DNA of 27,444 bases from an uncultured Treponema sp. (lineage in GTDB: Bacteria; Spirochaetota; Spirochaetia; Treponematales; Treponemataceae), in assembly GCA_905372235.1 (NCBI GenBank), contig CAJPOF010000028.1, positions 1 to 27,444 of the forward strand. Reading direction: 5' to 3'. Shown here one piece after another: positions 16,209 to 23,087 of the stretch (positions are counted from its first letter, which is position 1; the number at the start of each line of letters is the position of its first letter). The position numbers were made by a program, and so were the translations under genes. The notes beneath the pieces were generated by a model. That model had not been told where the DNA came from. It made no database searches and saw nothing but the letters and a program-made list of their open reading frames with translations.

Positions 16209-16766
16209 ATGTCTCGTAGAATTGGAAGAATCCTTGCGTTCCAAACGTTGTATTCATGGAGCGTAGGGGAGATTCCCATCGACAATCTTTTGGATTTTTC
16301 GTGGGTTACAAGGGACAAGGATGAAGACGATGTTCCGTCTGAAAAATCTTCGGAAAAAATGTTGGGGCAGGTAATCGGCGAGGGCGAAAAACCTGTTCCT
16401 GTAAATGGCGTGAAGTATTTTTTGACGGACGGGCAGTTCAGACTTTTTGAACGCCTTGAGCCTTCCAAAAAAGATGAGGTTTTTGCGTTTTCGCGTTTGC
16501 TGGCAAAAGGCACTGTGGAGAACATCGACGAAATCGATGCGTTGATAAAAAAGCATCTTTCCGAAAACTGGAGCATCGACAGGATAAACAAAGTCGCTCT
16601 TTCTGTAATGCGCATAGCCGTATATGAACTCCTTTATCAGAAAAATGTTCCTGCCACAATTGTGATAGACGAGGCTGTGGAAATTGTGAAAAGTTACGGA
16701 GAGGACGACGCGCATCGCTTTACGAATGCCGTTCTTGATAATATAAAAAAGGCGCTTACGGACTGA
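16209..16766 (+). CDS. nusB: Transcription antitermination factor NusB with internal insertion
   Basis: A 185-residue NusB; most family members have about 140. NusB with NusE (ribosomal protein S10) binds boxA RNA and supports antitermination of rRNA operons. The N-terminal RNA-binding helix reads SRRIGRILAFQTLYSW. The C-terminal core is standard: WSIDRINKVALSVMRIAVYEL, then IVIDEAVEIVKSYG and FTNAVLDNI. The extra length lies at about residues 30-80, between the second and third helices, and is acidic and low in complexity (DKDEDD; EKSSEK). AGGGGAA lies just upstream of ATG 16209. It is in an operon with the SurA-like gene and the TPR lipoprotein. Confidence 0.92.
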   Translation: MSRRIGRILAFQTLYSWSVGEIPIDNLLDFSWVTRDKDEDDVPSEKSSEKMLGQVIGEGEKPVPVNGVKYFLTDGQFRLFERLEPSKKDEVFAFSRLLAKGTVENIDEIDALIKKHLSENWSIDRINKVALSVMRIAVYELLYQKNVPATIVIDEAVEIVKSYGEDDAHRFTNAVLDNIKKALTD

Positions 16767-16801
16767 TTCGAAGCATATCGAATTGTAATGGAACGGAGAC
16801 G

Positions 16802-18664
16802 ATGGAGAGAACGGGCGTAAAAATTGCATCGAAATTTTTTTGTTCATTGTTTTTCTTGGTGGCACTGACTTCGTGTTCCATGAAATCGGAAAAAAAATCC
16901 TTTAATACCCGTCTTGACGAAATAGATGCGCTTATAAATCAGCGCCTGTACAAAGAGGCTGTTCAGGAACTTTCGGAAATCGAAAAAGAGGCGTACGGTT
17001 CTTGGGCGCAATTGGGCGTTTTCAGGCGATACAAACTCTGCGACGAAAACCAAAAAGCTGAAAGATTGATTTTGCGCTCTCTTAAAAAAAACAGCGGAAA
17101 TCTTGAACTCCGTGCGGTTTATTCAAATTTCCTTTTGAGACAGGACCGAATTGAAGAAGCCTTGCAAGTCGGAAAAAAACTTCAGGGAACAAAGTACGGC
17201 TCTGTCTATTCCGAGGCGGTTATCAGAAGCATAAACGAAAACCGTCTTCTTCAGGGAGAAAAAAACGCTTTTCTGTCGATGGAATATTTCCCGGTCTATT
17301 ATGATGCGTATGTGGGTTCTGCGGACAACGCATGGCTAAGAAACTGTGCGTTGATATATCTTTCGGAAGGTTCTTACGCAAAAGCCGCCGAAATCAAGCC
17401 CAAGGACACAATCGATTCGAAGGACGCTTATTTTTGGGCTCTTACGATGTTCGATTCTAGGCACTTTGGCGAAAGCATAGATTTTTTGGAGATTTCAAGA
17501 AAACTCCTTTCCTCTGTTCCGAACAGGAAGGAACGCCGTTTGCTTGACGAGAACATCGCATTGCTTTTGGGAGATTCCTACACGTCGTTAAAGGACGAGG
17601 AAAATGCGGAGAAAATCCGTACGAGATTTATCGAAAATCTTGAAAAAGAAAATGGCGGCTGGATTATTCCCGAAAACGATGCTTTTAATAGGACTGCCGT
17701 TTTGTTTACGAACAGCGCGCGGTGGGCGTTGGACAACCTGCATGAGAATCAGGCGCAGAAACTTCTTTTATTTGCGGTTGAAAAGTGGCCTGACTTTGTT
17801 CCGGCTCTTTCGTTGTATGCGGATTTTGCCTACAAATCAAATCTTGAAAAACCCAAGGATTTTGTTCAGCTTGAACTTTCGGATGCAGGTCTTGCAAGCC
17901 TTGAGATGGAGCTTTACGATAATAGGGTAAAAATTCCTTTGAACGATGCGGCGTACAGAATCAATCAAAGCCTTGAGCGGACGCATGACCCTTTGCTCCA
18001 GATTATTGCTTTGGATTTCAAGTACAAGACCACCCCAAGCCTTAGCGAAAAGCAGAAAAAAGCCGACTTGTGGAATATTCTTGAAAAGAATGCGATTTCT
18101 CCTTATGTTTACCCCGACCTGATGCTGGACTACGCATTGAGTTTTCTGCTTTCAAACAGCGAAAAGGATTTGGCGTGGGATATCTATCGTGGCTATGTAA
18201 ACGCAAAATACGGCATTGAAAACGATGCTTTTTTCTTTGAAAACCTGATTTCAAATGCCCGCCAGCTTGATTTGATTTCGCTTGAGTACGGCGCTTTTTT
18301 TGCCGCGTTGCAGAACAGAGGTGACGACGCTACGGCTCTGTACGGAAGTTTGGTCTACGAACAAGATGGAAATCCGTCGGAAATGAAGATTTCTCCGCTT
18401 GCCTCGGACATTTCGTGCATGAATTTTGCGATGATTTTAAGTTCCATGGGGGAAAAAGACAAGGCTATCGAACTGTACGGAAAAACATTCGGAAGATGCG
18501 TGAATCTTAAACGAAAATCCGTGATAATGAGGCGCATTGCAGAAATTTATTTTGTTCAAAAGGATTTTAGGAACGCCCGACGTTCTGCAGAATATGCCCT
18601 TACGCTGGATAAAACCAATGTTGAAGCCAGAATGCTCTTAAACCGCATAAAAGCCGTTAAATAA
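16802..18664 (+). CDS. TPR-repeat lipoprotein
   Basis: A 620-residue protein of unknown function. The N-terminus is a lipoprotein signal with lipobox A-L-T-S-C25, so residue 25 would be lipidated and the protein anchored to the inner or outer membrane facing the periplasm. The rest is alpha-helical and reads as degenerate tetratricopeptide repeats, clearest near the end (about 535-615: MILSSMGEKDKAIELYGKTF, then EIYFVQKDFRNARRSAEYAL). Similar helical pairs occur at 30-140. TPR proteins are scaffolds; partners cannot be told. GGAG at 16795-16798 is close to ATG 16802; an out-of-frame ATG at 16788 is ignored. It is the last gene of the SurA-like / nusB operon and ends at a shared terminator. 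Confidence 0.85.
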   Translation: MERTGVKIASKFFCSLFFLVALTSCSMKSEKKSFNTRLDEIDALINQRLYKEAVQELSEIEKEAYGSWAQLGVFRRYKLCDENQKAERLILRSLKKNSGNLELRAVYSNFLLRQDRIEEALQVGKKLQGTKYGSVYSEAVIRSINENRLLQGEKNAFLSMEYFPVYYDAYVGSADNAWLRNCALIYLSEGSYAKAAEIKPKDTIDSKDAYFWALTMFDSRHFGESIDFLEISRKLLSSVPNRKERRLLDENIALLLGDSYTSLKDEENAEKIRTRFIENLEKENGGWIIPENDAFNRTAVLFTNSARWALDNLHENQAQKLLLFAVEKWPDFVPALSLYADFAYKSNLEKPKDFVQLELSDAGLASLEMELYDNRVKIPLNDAAYRINQSLERTHDPLLQIIALDFKYKTTPSLSEKQKKADLWNILEKNAISPYVYPDLMLDYALSFLLSNSEKDLAWDIYRGYVNAKYGIENDAFFFENLISNARQLDLISLEYGAFFAALQNRGDDATALYGSLVYEQDGNPSEMKISPLASDISCMNFAMILSSMGEKDKAIELYGKTFGRCVNLKRKSVIMRRIAEIYFVQKDFRNARRSAEYALTLDKTNVEARMLLNRIKAVK

Positions 18665-18698
18665 AAAAACCTTTTGACTTTAAGCCAAAAGGTTTTTT
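18664..18698. terminator. Bidirectional terminator between TPR lipoprotein gene and groES
   Basis: AAAAAACCTTTTG (18664-18676) and CAAAAGGTTTTTT (18686-18698) form a perfect 13-bp stem with a 9-nt loop. It has a T run on the 3' side in both directions, so it can end transcripts from the plus-strand operon and from groES. The left arm begins at the last base of the TPR gene's stop codon. Confidence 0.9.
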
Positions 18699-18701
18699 GC
18701 T

Positions 18702-18974
18702 TTATTCAACCACTGCGATGATGTCGCTGATTTTTACAATCAGGTGGTCTTCGCCGTCGATTTTTACCTGAGTTCCGGAATACTTGTCGTACATGATTCT
18801 GTCACCCGGCTTTACGGTGATTTTTTCGTCTTCCGTTCCAGGTCCTACAGCCACAACTACGGCTGTCTGCGTCTTTTCCTGAGCCGCTTCCGGAATGAAA
18901 ATTCCTGAGGCTGTTTTTGTCTCTGCCTGGTCGTTTTTGACTAGCACTCTGTCTGCCAATGGTTTTACTTTCAT
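18702..18974 (-). CDS. groES: Co-chaperonin GroES (Hsp10)
   Basis: A 90-residue GroES, the heptameric lid of the GroEL chamber. It starts MKVKPLADRVLVK. The mobile loop is at about 18-33 (AETKTASGIFIPEAAQ, with the I-F-I GroEL-binding edge). The VVAVGPGT and VKPGDRIMYDKYSGTQV blocks are standard, and it ends in DIIAVVE. AGGAG (18982-18986) sits seven bases before the ATG. It is monocistronic, with its own promoter and terminator, and is separated from groEL by about 15 kb; the two must be matched in amount by separate promoters. Confidence 0.98.
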   Translation of the reverse strand: MKVKPLADRVLVKNDQAETKTASGIFIPEAAQEKTQTAVVVAVGPGTEDEKITVKPGDRIMYDKYSGTQVKIDGEDHLIVKISDIIAVVE

Positions 18975-19008
18975 CTATTTACTCCTGAAATAGTTTTGTT
19001 TTGACTTG

Positions 19009-19059
19009 AGAGAATTTTCTCTGGATTTAAATATAAGAAGGATTCCCGTTTGAAGTCAA
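19009..19059 (-). promoter_or_regulatory. groES promoter with dyad at the start site
   Basis: On the minus strand TTGACT (19059-19054), an 18-bp spacer and TATATT (19035-19030) predict a start near 19023. The perfect dyad AGAGAA-TT-TTCTCT (19009-19022) begins there, an operator-like position. It is not CIRCE. The leader is about 48 nt. Confidence 0.6.
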
Positions 19060-19366
19060 ATAAATTTAATCATTCTGACACAAAATGTCTACGGGTTTAT
19101 AGGGGAATTTTTCCTCGTTGGAAGCGGAATTCGGCGGTGGTGGGTAAAAATTACCCGTTTTTGTGAGGGAACTTGCATTTTTTTAATTACGAATGCGCCG
19201 GCGCAGGCGTGTAGCAGTGCGAAGCAGGATATGGCAGGCGATATGGACAATTTTATTCTTTTTTGGAAAGAAATCTGGTTTTGAAAGCAAAATCCTGCCA
19301 TAGACCGAGCCTTTGGCGGGCTGCGGAAGGCCTGTGGGAAGAAAAATCCGCCCCTAAAAATAATGA
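19060..19366. other. Long groES / sigma-factor divergent intergenic region
   Basis: About 300 bases without a gene. It holds the dyad GGGTAAAAATTACCC (19142-19156), roughly 250 bp upstream of the predicted sigma-54 start, where an enhancer-binding activator could sit. It also holds a GC-rich repeat-like island from 19194 (separate entry). No terminator was seen. Confidence 0.5.
19194..19302. repeat. GC-rich intergenic repeat-like element
   Basis: It begins with a 12-bp perfect palindrome TGCGCCGGCGCA (19194-19205). TATGGCAGG (19230-19238) has a perfect inverted copy CCTGCCATA (19294-19302). The stretch 19196-19246 shares ordered blocks with 1862-1907, so both may belong to one dispersed family. 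No coding content was seen. Confidence 0.4.
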
Positions 19367-19390
19367 AAAGTTGGCACGTGAATTGCTTTT
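19367..19390 (+). promoter_or_regulatory. Sigma-54 (RpoN) promoter of the sigma-factor gene
   Basis: TTGGCACG (19371-19378), four bases, TTGCT (19383-19387). It matches all specified positions of the published consensus mrNrYTGGCACG-N4-TTGCWNNw, including the flanks (AAAG before, TTT after). The -24 GG and -12 GC are ten bases apart, as required. The predicted start is near 19398, leaving a 26-nt leader with GGAGG before ATG 19424. RpoN promoters need an AAA+ activator bound upstream. Confidence 0.85.
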
Positions 19391-19423
19391 ATAAATATAT
19401 AAGTTTTGCTTCCGGAGGTTTTT

Positions 19424-20254
19424 ATGAAGGACGAAAGCGTTTTGGGAATGTATTTGAAGGAAATTAACAGAATCCCGCTGTTGACCAGGGAAGAGGAGAA
19501 TGAACTTGCCCTTCGTGCGAAGAATGGCGACAAGTTGGCGAGGGACAAGATTGTCAGGGCAAATCTTAGATTCGTGGTAAATGTTTCGAAAAAATATCAG
19601 GGACGCGGGCTTGATTTGACCGACCTTATAAGCGAGGGAAATATCGGTCTTTTGAACGCCATTGAAAGGTTTGATGTGAACCGCGGCTATCACTTTATTT
19701 CGTATGCCGTTTGGTGGATTAGGCAGAGCATTTTGAAGGCTATCGGGGAAAAGGGTAGGGCGATAAGGCTTCCTTCGAACAGGGCGAATGAACTTGCAAA
19801 GATTGAAGGGGCAAGAAAATCCGTTGTCGGAAGCAAATCCGAGGATCAGGAATTTGAGGAAGTGGCGGAAATGCTGCACATGGACAAGGTTCATGTTCGT
19901 GAGATGATTTATATTTCAAGAGAGATGGCAAGCCTCGATGCTCCCGTGGGCGGCGAAAGCGATGACAGGACTTTCGGTGAATATATCGAAGACATAAAAA
20001 ATCTTCCTGAGAATGCTGTGATGGAAGAGTCTATGCACGACGAGATAAACAAGGTCATAGACACCTTGCAGCCTAAGGAAGCGGCGATTTTGAAGATGAG
20101 GTACGGCATCGGAGTTGAAAAACCTATGTCATTGCAGGAAATCGGTACAATATGTAATTTGACCAAGGAAAGAGTCCGCCAGATTGAGAACAGGGCGTTG
20201 GTCAGGATGCGTCAGCCTCATAGGGCTAGTCGTTTGTCTGTGTATGTTGCGTAG
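19424..20254 (+). CDS. Short sigma-70 family RNA polymerase sigma factor (group 1/2)
   Basis: A 276-residue sigma factor. Region 1.2 is at the start (ESVLGMYLKEINRIPLLT). Region 2 follows (KIVRANLRFVVNVSKKY; DLISEGNIGLLNAIERFD; YHFISYAVWWIRQSI). Then come region 3 (RLPSNRANELAKIEGARK onward) and region 4 with the helix-turn-helix (SLQEIGTICNLTKERVRQIENRAL). Region 1.1 and the long insert of RpoD are absent. In size and in the ISYAVWWIRQS motif it resembles RpoS-type and Bacteroidetes-type factors. It should direct RNA polymerase to -10/-35 promoters. GGAGG (19414-19418) places the start at ATG 19424; a TTG at 19406 precedes that site. The sigma-54 promoter upstream implies it is made only when RpoN is activated. 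It neighbours groES divergently, an arrangement I recall from T. pallidum. Its 3' end overlaps recG. Whether a separate full-length RpoD exists cannot be seen here. Confidence 0.92.
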   Translation: MKDESVLGMYLKEINRIPLLTREEENELALRAKNGDKLARDKIVRANLRFVVNVSKKYQGRGLDLTDLISEGNIGLLNAIERFDVNRGYHFISYAVWWIRQSILKAIGEKGRAIRLPSNRANELAKIEGARKSVVGSKSEDQEFEEVAEMLHMDKVHVREMIYISREMASLDAPVGGESDDRTFGEYIEDIKNLPENAVMEESMHDEINKVIDTLQPKEAAILKMRYGIGVEKPMSLQEIGTICNLTKERVRQIENRALVRMRQPHRASRLSVYVA

Positions 20255-22451
20255 GCGAATGTTCGTTGTGCAGCTTTCGCACAAAATCGAACGCATCGTA
20301 TCGTGCTGTTTCTAGGATTTTTTTGTCTCGTTCTAAGTCAGCTATGCCCAGTTCCAAGATTCCTGCCTGGGCGGTGCCGTTTATTTCGCCGGGACCTCGG
20401 AGTTCAAGATCTTTTTCCGCAATGATAAATCCGTCGGTGTTTTGGCGAAGGACTTTCATCCTTTCTATTCCCTTTTCCGTTATTTTGTTTGAGTATATTA
20501 GGTAGCAGAACGATTGTGCCGCTCCCCGTCCGACGCGGCCTCTGAGCTGGTGAAGTTGCGCCAAGCCGAATCTGTCCGCCTGTTCTATGACTATCGATGT
20601 TGCGTTCGGTATGTCTACGCCAACTTCGATGACCGTTGTTGCGGCTAGAATCTGAATCTTGCCTTCTTGGAATTCTTTTAGGATTCGGATTTGTTCTTCT
20701 TCGTCTATTTTTGAATGGAGCATTGCGGTGCGGAATTCTTTGTAAACTGTGCCTGAAAGTTTTTTGAATGCGTCCTGAACATTTTTGATTTCCGTTTCAT
20801 GGTCGGCGTTTTCTATGGCGGGATAGACAAAATACGCTTGGCGACCTGCTTTCAGTTCTTTTCGGACGGCTTCGTAGGCGTTTGTTTCGTGGCCTTCCCG
20901 CACGAGGTATGTTTGGATTGGTTTACGTCCGCTTGGCATTGTTTTTATCGTGGAGACATCCAGATCGCCGAAAACTGTGAGCGCAAGCGTCTGCGGAATG
21001 GGGGTTGCGCTCATCATTAGGAGATGCGGTTCGTATGAGGTGATAGAGTTCAGTTTGTTTTCCGTCTGCCGGCCTTTGTTCACGATTGATTCGCGCTGAA
21101 CCACGCCAAAACGGTGCTGTTCGTCGATGACCGCGAGCTGCAAATCCTTGTAGAGAACGTCTTTTGAAAAAAGTGCGTGCGTCCCAATAACTATGTCGAT
21201 TCTGCCTTCTTTTAGTTCCCTGAGAAGTGCCGTTCTTCCTGCCGCTTTTATGTTTCCAGTCAAGAAAGCGACTTTTATTCCCAGCGGAACAAGAAGAAAG
21301 GCCGCGTTTTCTGCGTGCTGGCGAGCCAGTATTTCGGTTGGCGCCATGATTGCGCATTGCCCCGACCAATTTATGATTCTTAGGCAGGCGAAAAAGGCGA
21401 CAAGCGTTTTTCCGGAACCGACATCGCCTTGCAAAAGCCGCTGCATTGTGAAGGGGACTTTTTCTGTTTCTTTTCCCAAGATGAGCTGGTTTCGTTCAAG
21501 ATAGCCTTTGTCTATGTCCTTGTTCATCTGTTCGATTACAGATTTTTGGTCCTTGGTCAGGCTGAAGCCAAGCCGATTGTGGAGTTCTTTTTGGAGTGGG
21601 GAAAGGTTTTCTGCAAACGAGTCGATTTCCGCTTGGCTTTCCTGGTTTTGAGAATCTTCACAAATTTTTTGAAAGTCGCTCGGTTCTTCGGGAAAATCGA
21701 GGGCTGCATCCGGAACTTGTCCTTTGTGTCTGTATGCGCGTTCTGCCATGCTTCGCTGGAAATTGAAAAGTTCTTCGTAAACCAAGGATTTCCGTGCGTT
21801 TTGAATTTGTGAGATTTCTTCTGGAATATGGATGTATTTTAGCGAGTCTGTTTTTGAAAGCAGGTTTCGTTTTTTTTCGATATCGGGCGGCACTTCGGAA
21901 ACGATTCCTTTGTTGTATTTTGTAAGCGCCTGTTTTACCGCCTTTCGCACGGCGGTTTGCGAAAGCCCTTTTGTAAGCGAATATATCGGAAAAATCATGG
22001 AATCGGGGAGGGGGGCGTCTTTAAAGTCTTCGAGAAGTCCGTGGTCGGAAAGTTTTATCGCCTCGAATGAGGAACATTGAAGTGTTCCGTATTTTGACTG
22101 AAATTGCCCTGTCAATGCGATTATGCTTCCTGCAGGATAATTTTTCTGCAAAAACGGACGGTTGAAGCATATCAGTTCCGCATCGGAAGTTTCGTCGCAT
22201 ATTTTTATTTTCAGCGTTTTCATTGCGCCGTAGCCGAACCATTCATGCGAAATGACCTTGGCTATCGTGTGGACTTTTTCGTTCATGAAATTGGAAATCG
22301 GATTTTTTTTCCGGCGATCCTCGTAACTTTTCGGGTAGAACTTCAAAAGGTCGCCCACGGTAAATATGTTCAGTTTTGCGAACAGTTTTTCCTGAGCCTG
22401 TCCGATTCCGGAAAGCGAGGTTATAGGCGATTTTATGTCGTCCAGTCTCAT
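20226..22451 (-). CDS. recG: ATP-dependent DNA helicase RecG
   Basis: This 741-residue superfamily 2 helicase reverses stalled replication forks and moves branched DNA. The N-terminal wedge/OB domain spans about 1-180 (SLSGIGQAQEKLFAKLNIFTV; later ALTGQFQSKYGTLQCSSF). Walker A is GDVGSGKT, motif II DEQH (VIDEQHRFGV), motif III SATPIPQTLALT. The C-terminal part has VGVDIPNATSIVIEQADRFG and QLRGRVGRG. An acidic stretch of about 30-40 residues lies near 250-285, and the total is longer than E. coli RecG (693). ATG 22451 is three bases after the yggT stop with no Shine-Dalgarno, so translation is probably coupled. It is the last gene of the dnaE-yggT-recG operon. Its last 29 bases overlap the end of the convergent sigma gene. 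Confidence 0.96.
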   Translation of the reverse strand: MRLDDIKSPITSLSGIGQAQEKLFAKLNIFTVGDLLKFYPKSYEDRRKKNPISNFMNEKVHTIAKVISHEWFGYGAMKTLKIKICDETSDAELICFNRPFLQKNYPAGSIIALTGQFQSKYGTLQCSSFEAIKLSDHGLLEDFKDAPLPDSMIFPIYSLTKGLSQTAVRKAVKQALTKYNKGIVSEVPPDIEKKRNLLSKTDSLKYIHIPEEISQIQNARKSLVYEELFNFQRSMAERAYRHKGQVPDAALDFPEEPSDFQKICEDSQNQESQAEIDSFAENLSPLQKELHNRLGFSLTKDQKSVIEQMNKDIDKGYLERNQLILGKETEKVPFTMQRLLQGDVGSGKTLVAFFACLRIINWSGQCAIMAPTEILARQHAENAAFLLVPLGIKVAFLTGNIKAAGRTALLRELKEGRIDIVIGTHALFSKDVLYKDLQLAVIDEQHRFGVVQRESIVNKGRQTENKLNSITSYEPHLLMMSATPIPQTLALTVFGDLDVSTIKTMPSGRKPIQTYLVREGHETNAYEAVRKELKAGRQAYFVYPAIENADHETEIKNVQDAFKKLSGTVYKEFRTAMLHSKIDEEEQIRILKEFQEGKIQILAATTVIEVGVDIPNATSIVIEQADRFGLAQLHQLRGRVGRGAAQSFCYLIYSNKITEKGIERMKVLRQNTDGFIIAEKDLELRGPGEINGTAQAGILELGIADLERDKKILETARYDAFDFVRKLHNEHSPTQHTQTND

Positions 22452-22454
22452 CTG

Positions 22455-23045
22455 CTAGAACGGAAGAAGGATTATGAGTTCGATGATTTTGGCGGTGAGT
22501 ATTTGCCCTAAAACAAGAAGGACGCACAGCATTATTGTGGATATTATCAACGCCGTCTTGTAGCTTATGTTTTTTCCTCTTGAGAACGGGCGGGACAATT
22601 TGAAAACTAGCGGATTCAGGGCGTTATCGAATCTTACCCATGGTGAATTGTAATAGTTGGATTTTTTTGAGAACGCTATCACCAAAAGCCGGACCAAAAG
22701 CGCAATGAAAAGAATAAGCGCTATCGACGAGAAGACAGCCCATACAAGGCTTACAAGATTTGCCAAGATTCCTCCGACATATATGCGTCCTGTGGCGGCT
22801 ATGTTCTTTAAAAGCGAGGATATTAGGGTCAAAACGCCGATTGAAAGCATCGGGGTAAAATCAAGTCCGCCGATTCTCAGAGGAATCCTTGAAAAAAGGT
22901 TCAGCCACGGATCGCATATGGCGGAAAGAAACTGCCCGATTGCGGAATAGTTCAGCTGGGGAATCCACGTAAAAATGATTCTTACAAAACATATCGTTGT
23001 GTAAAGCGAGACAGTTGCGGAAAGCAGATTGAACAATGTTTGCAT
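22455..23045 (-). CDS. YggT-family membrane protein with two YGGT units
   Basis: A 196-residue integral membrane protein. It has about four to five hydrophobic segments (roughly 5-25, 65-85, 90-125 and 163-192). Two YGGT-type units are visible. The first is residues 1-85, with FVRIIFTWIPQ and CDPWLNLFSRIPLRIGGLDFTPML. The second is about 100-190, with the matching NALNPLVFKLSRPF followed by a hydrophobic helix. The family is widespread and linked to membrane and ion homeostasis or to placement of cell-division and photosynthetic complexes, but has no settled function. GGAG lies five bases before ATG 23045. It sits between dnaE (42-base gap) and recG (three-base gap) in one operon. Confidence 0.85.
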   Translation of the reverse strand: MQTLFNLLSATVSLYTTICFVRIIFTWIPQLNYSAIGQFLSAICDPWLNLFSRIPLRIGGLDFTPMLSIGVLTLISSLLKNIAATGRIYVGGILANLVSLVWAVFSSIALILFIALLVRLLVIAFSKKSNYYNSPWVRFDNALNPLVFKLSRPFSRGKNISYKTALIISTIMLCVLLVLGQILTAKIIELIILLPF

Positions 23046-23087
23046 ATATTCTCCGTGAGTTTGCGTGGCAAACCGTTTGTTAAAGTG

